Below are positions 27,056 to 35,722 of a stretch of 56,924 bases of DNA, in pieces. The stretch spans positions 1-56,924 of the forward strand of contig NZ_LZFO01000014.1 in NCBI RefSeq assembly GCF_001758365.1, given 5' to 3'. Positions within the stretch are counted from its first letter, which is position 1. Each line of letters opens with the position of its first letter. Position numbers and translations under genes: made by a program. Origin of the DNA: Clostridium acetireducens DSM 10703. GTDB taxonomy: Bacteria; Bacillota; Clostridia; Clostridiales; Clostridiaceae. Below the pieces are notes generated by a model, which saw only the letters and a list, made by a program, of their open reading frames with translations, ran no database searches and was not told the DNA's origin.

Positions 27056-27115
27056 GTGCATAAGAATTAATAAGCTGGAAATAATAAGGAATAGCTGTAA
27101 AAGAGGTGATAAAAT

Positions 27116-27925
27116 TTGAAGGAGGAAATAAGGAGAAATACTATAATAATTGGAGGAGCAGAAGATAAAAAAGGAGATAAAAAAATTTTAAAGGAAGTTT
27201 GTAATAAAATAGATACAGAAAATGAAAAATTAGTTATATGTACAGCGGCTTCTCAACAACCAGAAGAATTAGGAAATCAATATAAAATTATATTTTCTAA
27301 ATTAGGTATAAAAAATATAAGTATACTAAATATTAAAGATAGAAAAGATGCTTATAATGAAAGCAATATAAATATTATTAAAAAGGCTTCTTTATTATTT
27401 TTTACTGGAGGAGATCAGTTAAGAATAACAAGTATTCTTGGAGGAACTCCATTATATAAATTAATAAAATATAAATATAAAAATGGATGTACATATGTAG
27501 GTACATCTGCAGGAGCATCTGTAGCAAGTGATACCATGATTGTAACAGGTCCAAACGAAGAGTCACCTAGGAAATGTACATTAAAGATGGCACCTGGATT
27601 AGGTATTATCAAAGGAGTTATAATAGATCAACATTTTGCTCAAAGAGGAAGATTGGGGAGATTATTAGTAGGTATAGCGGAAAACCCTGAAAGCTTGGGT
27701 ATAGGTATTGATGAAGATACAGCTATTATGGTAAGAGATAATAAAGAGTTTCAAGTTATAGGTTCAGGAGCGGTATATGTTATAGATGGAAGTAATATAA
27801 CTAGAAGCAATGTATCTGAACAAAATGCAGAAGAGGTGCTATCTATATTTGATGTTAAATTACATATATTGAAATGTTTTGATAAATACGATTTAGTAAA
27901 CAAAAAACCTTATTTAAAAAACTAA
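27116..27925 (+). CDS. cphB: cyanophycinase
   Basis: 269 aa. Serine peptidase of family S51 that cuts the Asp-Arg polymer cyanophycin into beta-Asp-Arg dipeptides. Motifs: IIGGAEDKKGDKK at the start, FFTGGDQLRI (95-104), the nucleophile elbow GTSAGAS with Ser131, and DQHFAQRGRLGRLL. TTG start, GAGGTGAT eight bases upstream. The synthetase gene follows 37 nt later, so synthesis and breakdown are encoded as one operon. No secretion signal, as expected for the intracellular enzyme. Confidence 0.95.
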   Translation: MKEEIRRNTIIIGGAEDKKGDKKILKEVCNKIDTENEKLVICTAASQQPEELGNQYKIIFSKLGIKNISILNIKDRKDAYNESNINIIKKASLLFFTGGDQLRITSILGGTPLYKLIKYKYKNGCTYVGTSAGASVASDTMIVTGPNEESPRKCTLKMAPGLGIIKGVIIDQHFAQRGRLGRLLVGIAENPESLGIGIDEDTAIMVRDNKEFQVIGSGAVYVIDGSNITRSNVSEQNAEEVLSIFDVKLHILKCFDKYDLVNKKPYLKN

Positions 27926-27962
27926 AACAAGTTATTTTAAGAGGAGGAAAATCAATAATATA

Positions 27963-30572
27963 ATGAATATAGTAGAATTTAGAATTTTTAAAGGAAGAAA
28001 TATATATTCACATAAAAAGTGTATAAGATTAGATATAGAATTAAAAAAAGAACATAATATTCCAAGTAAGTATATAAAAGATTTTAATGAAAATTTGATA
28101 AGAATTCTTCCGCAGTTAAAAGAGCATAGGTGTGGAATTGATGAAGAGGAGGGGTTTTTAAATAGACTAAAAGAAGGAACATATTTACCTCATATATGTG
28201 AGCATATAATTATAGCAATTCAAAATATTATTGATTTAAACGTTTCTTATGGAAAATCCAGAGAAATATTTAACAATAAATATTATATTATATATGAATA
28301 TGAATATGAAAAAACAGGTATAAAAGCAGGCAAAATTGCTATAAATTTAATAAATTCTATTATTCAAAAAAGAAATTTTAATTTAAATTTAAAAATAAAG
28401 CAACTTATAAACATATTAAATAATGAAAAGATAGGTCCTAGTACATTATCTATATTAAAAGAAGCTAAAAACAGAGGAATACCTTTTATAAAAATAGGAG
28501 ACGGAAGTATGTTTCAAATAGGCTATGGTAAAAGTAGTAAGATGATAGAAGCTACTATTGGAAATAATACGAGAGCAGTTTCTGTAGATGTTTCTTGTGA
28601 TAAATTGATTACAAAAGATGTACTAAATAAACAATGTATACCTGTAGCAGAGGGATATGTAGTTAAAAATGAAATAGACCTTTTATTTAAAGCTGACACT
28701 ATAGGATATCCTTTAGTATTAAAACCTAGGTTTGGCAATCAAGGAAAAGGAGTAATTACAAATATAAAAACTGCAAAAGAATTACTAGAGTCATATAAAA
28801 CATTAAAAAAAGTGTATAAAAGCATAATAGTTGAAAAGTATGTTAAAGGTAAAGATTATAGAATATGTGTTGTTGGGGGAGAAGTTGTAGCAGTAGCTGA
28901 AAGAATACCTCCATTTGTTATAGGTAATGGATTTAATTCAATAGAAGATTTAATAAGTATAATAAATTCTGATGAAAGAAGAGGTTTTGGTCATGAAAAA
29001 CCTTTAACTAAGATAAAAATAGATGAAGAAACTAAAAAATGTATTTTAAGTAAAGGGTATAGATTGAATTCGGTTTTACCTAGAGGTAAAAAACTAGAAT
29101 TAAGAAATAACGCCAATTTATCTACAGGAGGAATATCTATTGATTGCACAGATAAAATATGCAAAGAAAATATTGAATTATGTCAAAGAGCAGCAAAGGC
29201 TATAGGTCTTGATATATGTGGAATTGATATATGCTGTAGTGATATAAGCAATATTGTAGATGGAGCAATAATTGAAGTCAATGCTGCCCCTGGAATAAGA
29301 ATGCATCACTATCCTTATAAAGGTACAAAAAGAAATGTGGCAGGTAAAATATTAGATAAGATGTTTAACAATAAAGAAAATATTCCTGTAATATCTATAA
29401 CAGGTACTAATGGGAAAACTACTACTACAAGACTTATATCTCATGTACTTAATATTAAAGGATATAAAGTAGGAATGACTACTACTGGTGGAATATATAT
29501 AGATAATAAGTGTATTTATAAAGGAGATACCACAGGATATAAAAGTGCTATGACTGTACTTACTAATAAAGATGTAGATGTAGCAGTACTTGAAACAGCA
29601 AGAGGCGGTATTATAAAAAGTGGAATTGCTTATGACTTAGCAGATATAGGTATTATAACAAATATAGGAGAAGATCATTTAGGATTAGAAGGAATAAATA
29701 CTTTAGATGATATTGCTTATATAAAATCTTTAGTTGTAGAAGCAGTAAAAGACAATGGATATGCTATTTTAAATGCAGATGATAAAATGAGCTATAAAAT
29801 TATTGATAGAATAAAAAGTAGGCTTGTACTATTTTCTATGAAGGAAAATAGTAAACTAATAAAAGAAAATATAGATAAAGTTGATTTTGCAATATATATA
29901 AAAGATAATTACATTTATTTTGAAAACAGTAGTAAAATACTGCCTATAGTAAAAGTGGAGGATATTGCTATAACGTTAAATGGCATATTAACTTATAATA
30001 TAGAAAATTCTATGGCGGCTTGTGCGGCGTTAATAGCAATGGGAATAGATAAGGAAACCATAAAAAAAGGATTTAGCACATTTTATAATGATAGTAAGAA
30101 TAATCCTGGAAGATTTAATTTATATAAATTAAGTAATAATGTAAAAGTTATTTTAGATTATGGTCATAATATAGATGGGTATAAGTCAGTGTTAAAAGCG
30201 GTTTCTAATATAGAGCATAACAGGCTTATAGGTATAGTTGGAGTTCCGGGAGATAGAACTGACACTAGTATTTTTGAAATAGGTAAAATAGCAGCAAGGC
30301 ATTTTGATTATATATATATAAAAGAGGATAAATACAAAAGGGGAAGAAAACCTGGAGAAGTAGCAAACATATTAGAAAAAGGGATTTTAAGTGAAGGATT
30401 TAATAAACAAAATATAAAAAAAATATTAATTGAAGAAAAAGCCTTAAATTATGCTATTAATTTTTCTAAGCCTGGAGATTTAATAGTTATATTTTTTGAA
30501 GAGTATACTCCTCTTTTAAACATAATAAATAATAATGTAAAAAATGAAAAACAAAAAGTTATTATGGCTTAA
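27963..30572 (+). CDS. cphA: cyanophycin synthetase
   Basis: 869 aa, the usual size. Polymerises Asp and Arg into multi-L-arginyl-poly-L-aspartate using ATP. N-terminal domain (about 1-160), ATP-grasp domain (about 215-470: DVLNKQCIPVAEGYVV, YPLVLKPRFGNQGKGV, EVNAAPGIRMHHYP) and a Mur-ligase-like domain with Walker A GTNGKTTTT beginning at Gly481, then LETARGGI and DYGHNIDGY. AGAGGAGGAAA ribosome binding site. Paired with cphB; placed between sipL and ispE. The polymer would act as a nitrogen and carbon reserve; a link with sporulation is my inference from position. Confidence 0.96.
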   Translation: MNIVEFRIFKGRNIYSHKKCIRLDIELKKEHNIPSKYIKDFNENLIRILPQLKEHRCGIDEEEGFLNRLKEGTYLPHICEHIIIAIQNIIDLNVSYGKSREIFNNKYYIIYEYEYEKTGIKAGKIAINLINSIIQKRNFNLNLKIKQLINILNNEKIGPSTLSILKEAKNRGIPFIKIGDGSMFQIGYGKSSKMIEATIGNNTRAVSVDVSCDKLITKDVLNKQCIPVAEGYVVKNEIDLLFKADTIGYPLVLKPRFGNQGKGVITNIKTAKELLESYKTLKKVYKSIIVEKYVKGKDYRICVVGGEVVAVAERIPPFVIGNGFNSIEDLISIINSDERRGFGHEKPLTKIKIDEETKKCILSKGYRLNSVLPRGKKLELRNNANLSTGGISIDCTDKICKENIELCQRAAKAIGLDICGIDICCSDISNIVDGAIIEVNAAPGIRMHHYPYKGTKRNVAGKILDKMFNNKENIPVISITGTNGKTTTTRLISHVLNIKGYKVGMTTTGGIYIDNKCIYKGDTTGYKSAMTVLTNKDVDVAVLETARGGIIKSGIAYDLADIGIITNIGEDHLGLEGINTLDDIAYIKSLVVEAVKDNGYAILNADDKMSYKIIDRIKSRLVLFSMKENSKLIKENIDKVDFAIYIKDNYIYFENSSKILPIVKVEDIAITLNGILTYNIENSMAACAALIAMGIDKETIKKGFSTFYNDSKNNPGRFNLYKLSNNVKVILDYGHNIDGYKSVLKAVSNIEHNRLIGIVGVPGDRTDTSIFEIGKIAARHFDYIYIKEDKYKRGRKPGEVANILEKGILSEGFNKQNIKKILIEEKALNYAINFSKPGDLIVIFFEEYTPLLNIINNNVKNEKQKVIMA

Positions 30573-30573
30573 T

Positions 30574-30633
30574 AAATAATTTAAAGCTATATTTTAGAAT
30601 TATATAATTTTAAAATATAGCTTTAAATTATTT
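30574..30633. terminator. long perfect hairpin after cphA
   Basis: A perfect 23-bp stem (30574-30596 with 30611-30633) and 14-nt loop, with A-rich 5' and T-rich 3' flanks. It overlaps nothing coding and separates cphA from ispE. A TATAAT (30636-30641) that may start ispE lies directly behind it. Confidence 0.75.
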
Positions 30634-30678
30634 GTTATAATATACTAAAATTATATAATAGAGATTGGAGGGTTGAAT

Positions 30679-31521
30679 ATGTTGATGAAAGCTTATGCTA
30701 AAATTAATATAGCATTAGATGTAGTAGGAAAAAGAGAAGATGGATATCACATGTTAAATATGATTATGCAAACTATAGATTTATATGATGAATTAAATAT
30801 AGATTATATAGATCAAGGCATAATTTTAAAATCTAATAGCACAAGTATACCTTTAGACGAAAAAAATATAGCATATAAAGCTGCAAAAATATTTTTAGAT
30901 ACATATAATGTAAAATCTGGTGTAGCCATAAATATAATTAAAAATATACCTATAGAAGCAGGATTAGCAGGAGGAAGTACAGATGCAGCAGCAGTTTTAA
31001 AGTGTATGAGAGATATATATAAACCTGAAATAGATGATAAAGAACTTATGAAATTAGGTGTTAGATTAGGTGCAGATGTTCCTTATTGTATTATTGGAGG
31101 TACAGCAGTATGTACAGGTATAGGGGAAATTGTAAATAAAATAAAACATTTTAAAAATAATATATTGGTAATTGTTAAGCCTTCTTTTGGTGTTTCTACT
31201 AAGGAAGTATATAAAAATTTAAATTTAAATTATATTAATCAACGTCCTAACGTAGAAGAATTAGTAAAAGCCATAGAAAAAGATGACTTAAGTTATGTGA
31301 GCAAAAATATGAAAAATGTATTAGAAAATGTAACATTAAAAAAGCACACTATATTAAAAGAAATAAAAGATGAAATAAATAGTATGGGAGCTTTAGGAAC
31401 ATTAATGACGGGGAGTGGTCCTACTATATTTGGTTTTTTTGAAGACATGTTAAAAGCTCAAAGGTGTTATGACAATATGAAATATAAATACAAAGAAGTA
31501 TTTATAACTAGAACTATATAA
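30679..31521 (+). CDS. ispE: 4-diphosphocytidyl-2-C-methyl-D-erythritol kinase
   Basis: 280 aa. GHMP kinase of the non-mevalonate isoprenoid pathway; phosphorylates CDP-methylerythritol. N-terminal KAYAKINIALDVVGKREDGY holds the conserved Lys and Asp; the ATP loop is PIEAGLAGGSTDAAAVL (GHMP motif 2) and TLMTGSGPTIFG is motif 3. ATG 30679 is six bases after GGAGGG; the frame opens at TTG 30673 inside the ribosome binding site. Monocistronic, with terminators on both sides. Confidence 0.95.
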   Translation: MLMKAYAKINIALDVVGKREDGYHMLNMIMQTIDLYDELNIDYIDQGIILKSNSTSIPLDEKNIAYKAAKIFLDTYNVKSGVAINIIKNIPIEAGLAGGSTDAAAVLKCMRDIYKPEIDDKELMKLGVRLGADVPYCIIGGTAVCTGIGEIVNKIKHFKNNILVIVKPSFGVSTKEVYKNLNLNYINQRPNVEELVKAIEKDDLSYVSKNMKNVLENVTLKKHTILKEIKDEINSMGALGTLMTGSGPTIFGFFEDMLKAQRCYDNMKYKYKEVFITRTI

Positions 31522-31522
31522 T

Positions 31523-31577
31523 AAAGTAAAATATGCTAATAAGTTATATATAACTTATTAGCATATTTTACTTTTGT
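31523..31577. terminator. perfect 52-bp palindrome, terminator after ispE
   Basis: Positions 31523-31574 are an exact inverted repeat (26 bp per arm, no loop bases), beginning AAAGTAAAATATGC and followed by TTGTG. As RNA it makes a long hairpin at the ispE end. Confidence 0.75.
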
Positions 31578-31607
31578 GAATAATTAATTTAGTAAAGGTA
31601 CAAAATA
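31578..31607 (+). promoter_or_regulatory. candidate sigma-G promoter of the ger operon
   Basis: GAATA (31578-31582), 18-bp spacer, CAAAATA (31601-31607); compare GMATR-N18-CATNMTA, one mismatch. Placed 31 nt before the first gene of the germinant-receptor operon, a class expressed in the forespore under sigma-G. Confidence 0.55.
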
Positions 31608-31638
31608 GTTTTAAGAATAGAAAATATGAGGGGATATA

Positions 31639-31836
31639 ATGAAAATCATTATAAAATTATTTAGTTTATATTTATTAATTTTAATAATTATAGAGGGAAG
31701 TATATTAACATTTATTGATGCTAGAAATTTTGAAAAATCTAATATGAAGGATGTAGCAAAAAAGTCTAGGGTAATAGGCATACTTTATATAGTAATTACT
31801 TTAGTTTTAACAGTCATTTCTAAGTTTATGATTTAA
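31639..31836 (+). CDS. small two-helix membrane protein (CLC_0170-like)
   Basis: 65 aa. Two hydrophobic helices (about 5-25 and 45-63) separated by a polar loop DARNFEKSNMKDVAKKS. Resembles the short clostridial proteins called CLC_0170 family, which are often found just upstream of ger genes; I rely on layout and general likeness. GAGGGGAT ribosome binding site, 17 nt before gerA, so the first gene of the ger operon. It could be an accessory (GerD- or subunit-D-like) protein of the receptor; not shown. Confidence 0.65.
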   Translation: MKIIIKLFSLYLLILIIIEGSILTFIDARNFEKSNMKDVAKKSRVIGILYIVITLVLTVISKFMI

Positions 31837-31853
31837 TTTAAGGAAGTGATAAT

Positions 31854-33314
31854 TTGAGAGAAAATATTAAGGAGGAAATTTCTAAAAATTTAGATGAAAA
31901 TGTAAGCTACTTGAAATTTATATTAAAAGATGCTTCTGACATAGTATTTAGAGAATTTCACATAGGAGATTTTAAAACTGAATTAATTTACATTGATGGT
32001 ATGGCAAATAGAGATTTAATTAATGATTTTATACTTAAATCTTTTATGTATAAGGGTGATAGTGTAAAAAATACAAATGAAATAAAAAATAATATATTAA
32101 CCGTTTCTGACTTAATAGAAGTGGAAAGCATGAGAAAAGGCATAGATTCTATGCTTTCTGGTGATACATTATTATTTTTACAGGGATTTCCCAAGTGTTA
32201 TGTTGTAGCTACTCGTCTTTGGCCTGCTAGAGGAGTAGCTGAACCCTCTGGAGAAACAGCTATAAGAGGTGGAAGGGATGGTTTTACAGAAACTATAAGA
32301 TTTAATACAGCCCTTATAAGAAGGAGAATTAGAGATACTAGACTAAAAATTGTATCGCAAAATTTGGGAGTAAGATCAAAAACAGATGTAGTTGTTGTTT
32401 ATATAGAGGATATAGTAAATAAGGAAGTATTAAAAGAGCTAAATAGCAGATTGGAAAAAATAAATATAGATGCTATTTTAGATAGTGGATATGTGGAGCA
32501 TCTTATAGAAGATTCAAGTACATCTTTATTTCCTCAAATACAAAGTACAGAAAGACCAGATGTAGTAGCAGCATCATTATATGAAGGTAGAATAGCTATA
32601 TTAGTGGATAATTCGCCTTTTGTTATTATTGTTCCAGCTATTTTGCCTAACTTTTTTCAATCTCCAGATGATTACTATCAAAGATGGATGTATAGTTCTA
32701 CTGTAAGAATAGTAAGAGTAATTTCCTTGTTTATAACTCTTATATTGCCAGCTTCATATGTAGCAGTTACATCCTTTCATAGTTCAATAATTCCCACAAA
32801 GTTAGCTTATTTTATAGCAGCATCTAGAGAAGGAGTACCCTTTCCTGCTTATGTGGAAACTATAATTATGGAAATAAGTTTAGCCTTTTTAATGGAGTCT
32901 ATAGTTAGATTGCCTAAACCAATATCATCTACAGTAGGAATAGTTGGTGGATTAATTATAGGTCAGGCTGCAGTAAGTGCTGGAATTGCTAGTCCTATAA
33001 TGATAATAATAGTTTCTGTAACGGCTATAACTAGCTTTACTGTTCCAAATTATGATATAGCATTAGCTTTTAGAATTATAAGATTTTTTTTAATAATTTT
33101 ATCTTCATTTTTAGGTCTTTATGGAATAGTATTAGGATTGATTATTGTATTAGTGCACTTATCAAAACTTAAAAGTTTTGGAGTACCTTATTTATCACCT
33201 ATTGTCAGTTTACATACAAAAGATTTTAAAGATATGTTTATTAGACTTCCTATAAAATATTTTAAAGAAAGACCTAATTACATGAAAACAGAAGATAAAA
33301 TTAGGCAAAAATAG
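31854..33314 (+). CDS. spore germinant receptor, A subunit (GerA/GerKA family)
   Basis: 486 aa. Soluble N-terminal domain (1-~265) with SGDTLLFLQG and the EPSGETAIRGGRDGFTE family signature near 125-141, then four to five membrane helices (from ~285 to 445) and a short C-terminal tail ending in a positively charged cytoplasmic segment. With B and C subunits it forms the inner-membrane complex that senses germinants. TTG start, AAGGAAGTGAT upstream. Which ligand is sensed cannot be told. Confidence 0.94.
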   Translation: MRENIKEEISKNLDENVSYLKFILKDASDIVFREFHIGDFKTELIYIDGMANRDLINDFILKSFMYKGDSVKNTNEIKNNILTVSDLIEVESMRKGIDSMLSGDTLLFLQGFPKCYVVATRLWPARGVAEPSGETAIRGGRDGFTETIRFNTALIRRRIRDTRLKIVSQNLGVRSKTDVVVVYIEDIVNKEVLKELNSRLEKINIDAILDSGYVEHLIEDSSTSLFPQIQSTERPDVVAASLYEGRIAILVDNSPFVIIVPAILPNFFQSPDDYYQRWMYSSTVRIVRVISLFITLILPASYVAVTSFHSSIIPTKLAYFIAASREGVPFPAYVETIIMEISLAFLMESIVRLPKPISSTVGIVGGLIIGQAAVSAGIASPIMIIIVSVTAITSFTVPNYDIALAFRIIRFFLIILSSFLGLYGIVLGLIIVLVHLSKLKSFGVPYLSPIVSLHTKDFKDMFIRLPIKYFKERPNYMKTEDKIRQK

Positions 33315-33327
33315 GAGGCTGTTAACA

Positions 33328-34434
33328 GTGGATGATAAAAATTATATTGGAGATTATGGTGTATTTGCCAGCATAGTAGTAGCAGTAATAGGTGTTAGGG
33401 TATTTTCTTACCCTAGAGAGCTAGCGACTATTGTAGAAAATGATGCTTGGATTGTAAGTATAACAAATGGAATATTAGCTATTTTATTATTTTATATGCT
33501 TTGTAAAATAATAGAATACAATAATTATTCTGATATATGTTCTATATATCAGAATAATTTAGGAAATTTATTATCAAAAATTGCATTAATTAGTTTATTA
33601 TATTATTTAATTTCATATATTTCTTTAGGATTAAGAGTTCTTGTAGAAGAAATAAAAATGTACTTATTAGAAAGAACTCCTACAGAATTTATTATAATTT
33701 GTATGATATTAGTAGGAGTTTACATAGTAAGATTAGAATTAGAGACAATAGTTAAATTTAATGAAATTGCATTTTTGCTTATGTTTATACCAGCAATTTT
33801 TATATTTTTATTTTCTTTTAATGAAACAGATTTCTCTAATTTGCTTCCTATATTAAATAATACTACTAAAAATTATTTCAAAGCTACTAGGTATACTTTA
33901 GGTAGGTTTTCAGGTATAGAGATTATTTTTTTATTGTTGCCTTTTATGAAAAATAAAAAAAATATTAAAAAAGTTGGAACAATGAGTATAAGTTTTATTA
34001 CGGTATTTTACTTTATAGTAGTAGTACTTTGTATAGCTGCTTTTACTGTAGAGGAAACAAAAATACTTATATGGCCTGGAATTACTTTAATTAAAAGTAT
34101 AGATATACCTGGAACTTTTATAGAAAGATGGGAAGGAATATTAATGGCAGTTTGGATTGTATATTACTTTACTACATTTATAAATTTTTATTACTTTTCA
34201 TCAGAAATAACAAAAAAAATATTTAATTTTAAAGATATTAAAATTTCATGTTTTTGTATTATACCATTTATTTATATAATAGCTCTTTATCCTAAAGATA
34301 TAGTTCAACTTTATAAAATGATTAGTGAATATGGAAGCATAATGTTTTTAATAAATTTAGTGTTAATTCCTATTATTTTATTTATAATAAGCTATATAAA
34401 GAAAAAAGGAGGTGAAAATGCTGTAGTAAAATAA
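33328..34434 (+). CDS. spore germinant receptor, B subunit (GerB/GerKB family)
   Basis: 368 aa with about ten membrane helices, a spore-germination permease of the APC superfamily. Start VFASIVVAVIGVRVFSYPRE carries the family's unwound first helix. B subunits bind the germinant in the membrane. GTG start, AGGAGG upstream. Its last codons contain an AAAGGAGGTGA sequence (34405-34415) that is probably the ribosome binding site for the C-subunit gene downstream. Confidence 0.93.
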   Translation: MDDKNYIGDYGVFASIVVAVIGVRVFSYPRELATIVENDAWIVSITNGILAILLFYMLCKIIEYNNYSDICSIYQNNLGNLLSKIALISLLYYLISYISLGLRVLVEEIKMYLLERTPTEFIIICMILVGVYIVRLELETIVKFNEIAFLLMFIPAIFIFLFSFNETDFSNLLPILNNTTKNYFKATRYTLGRFSGIEIIFLLLPFMKNKKNIKKVGTMSISFITVFYFIVVVLCIAAFTVEETKILIWPGITLIKSIDIPGTFIERWEGILMAVWIVYYFTTFINFYYFSSEITKKIFNFKDIKISCFCIIPFIYIIALYPKDIVQLYKMISEYGSIMFLINLVLIPIILFIISYIKKKGGENAVVK

Positions 34435-34453
34435 TATTTTATTACAGCTACAA
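34405..34453 (+). promoter_or_regulatory. ribosome binding site of the gerC gene with a hairpin spacer
   Basis: A strong Shine-Dalgarno AAAGGAGGTGA (34405-34415) inside the end of gerB lies 38 nt from the gerC ATG, too far to act directly. Between them, 34420-34432 pairs with 34436-34448 (13 bp, one G-U, 3-nt loop). Folding it leaves about 9 nt between Shine-Dalgarno and ATG 34454, the normal spacing. A decoy ATG-CTG-TAG starts at 34418. No other ribosome binding site precedes gerC. Confidence 0.6.
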
Positions 34454-35629
34454 ATGAAAATTAAAAAATTTTTACCTCTTATATTAATTTGTGTATTTAT
34501 GAGTGGATGTTGGGATAAAGTAGAAATAGATAAACAAAGTTTTATATCTACCATAGCTATAGATAAAGGAAAAGAAATAAATAAAGAAAAAGAACTTATA
34601 AATATTAAACCTGGAGATACATTTTTGGAAGAAAAGATAAAAAAATTATATATAACTTATGGTTTCCCTGATATTAGTGAATTAGGACCAGGTAAGAGTA
34701 ACGTATTAAAAGAAAAATCTATAAGTGTAGATGCTTATTCTATGGATAATGGAATTCAAGAAGCAACAGCTAAGAGCAGCAGAAGTATCCGTTTTGGTCA
34801 TACAAAACTTTTAATACTTGGAAGTGAACTTTTACAGTATCCCAATACTATAAAGGAAGTAATAGATTATCTTGATAGACAGCCTTCATTAAATAGAAAT
34901 ATGATAACTATGGTAGCTAAAGGAACTGCAGAAGATTATGTTAAGTTTATACCGGCTATGGAAAGTAATATAGAAAATTATATAATTGGTCTTGCAGAAA
35001 ATAATAAAAATACTATGATGAAACCATTAACTTTAAAAGAAGTATTAACATCGCTTATTAATAATGATGAAAATGTTTTAATTCCTACTATGGAGTTAGA
35101 TAAAGTAAAAAATGAGCTCTCATTAGTAGGAACAAGCATAATAAAAAATTATAAGATTATAGGAAATTTAGATAAAAGTCAATCTTATAATGTTCAATTA
35201 ATTAAAGGTGATATAAAAGGAGGAAATAAAGTAATATATATAAATGGTCACCCTATAAATTTTAGTATATATAACATTAAAAGAAAAATTAAAATGGATA
35301 ATAGTAAAAATAAAATAAAATTTAATATAGATTTAGAAATGGAAGGTCAGTTAAAACAAAGTTATGTAGGAAATGAATTGTTTTATAAAGATAGTATTCA
35401 AGCTGTGGAAAATAATTTGAATAAAACTATAAAAAAAGAATGTGAAGAAACTTTTAGAGTAGTCCAAAAACAATATAATGTAGATGTTTTTGGATTAGGA
35501 GATTATATGAAAAAATTTCATCCATATACATGGAAAAAATTTAAAGGTAATTGGGATGAAGTTTTTAATAATGTTGATATAAATGTAAATGTAAATTTTA
35601 AAGTTAGAAGAGTAGGCGTAATTAAATAA
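34454..35629 (+). CDS. spore germinant receptor, C subunit lipoprotein (GerC/GerKC family)
   Basis: 391 aa. Signal peptide with lipobox FMSGC (Cys near residue 19) followed by WDKVEIDKQSFISTIAIDKG, the typical Ger(x)C opening; SRSIRFGHTKLLILG and FGLGDYMKKFHPYTWKKF are family blocks. Acyl-anchored on the outer face of the spore inner membrane. ATG 34454 is the only plausible start: the frame is closed upstream at 34427 and the signal peptide begins there. Initiation seems to rely on a distant Shine-Dalgarno brought near by a hairpin. Confidence 0.93.
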   Translation: MKIKKFLPLILICVFMSGCWDKVEIDKQSFISTIAIDKGKEINKEKELINIKPGDTFLEEKIKKLYITYGFPDISELGPGKSNVLKEKSISVDAYSMDNGIQEATAKSSRSIRFGHTKLLILGSELLQYPNTIKEVIDYLDRQPSLNRNMITMVAKGTAEDYVKFIPAMESNIENYIIGLAENNKNTMMKPLTLKEVLTSLINNDENVLIPTMELDKVKNELSLVGTSIIKNYKIIGNLDKSQSYNVQLIKGDIKGGNKVIYINGHPINFSIYNIKRKIKMDNSKNKIKFNIDLEMEGQLKQSYVGNELFYKDSIQAVENNLNKTIKKECEETFRVVQKQYNVDVFGLGDYMKKFHPYTWKKFKGNWDEVFNNVDINVNVNFKVRRVGVIK

Positions 35630-35655
35630 ATAATAAGTTTTTTAGATTAAAAAGT

Positions 35656-35685
35656 GAATATAACTAGTAAAAAATGGAAAACATA
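35656..35685 (+). promoter_or_regulatory. candidate sigma-F promoter of spoIIR
   Basis: GAATA (35656-35660), 15-bp spacer, GGAAAACATA (35676-35685); compare GYATA-N15-GGNNANAHTR, one mismatch in each half. spoIIR is the classic early sigma-F gene, so the site is where expected. Confidence 0.5.
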
Positions 35686-35722
35686 TAAATAGTAATAATT
35701 AATATAATAAGGGGATGTAGAT

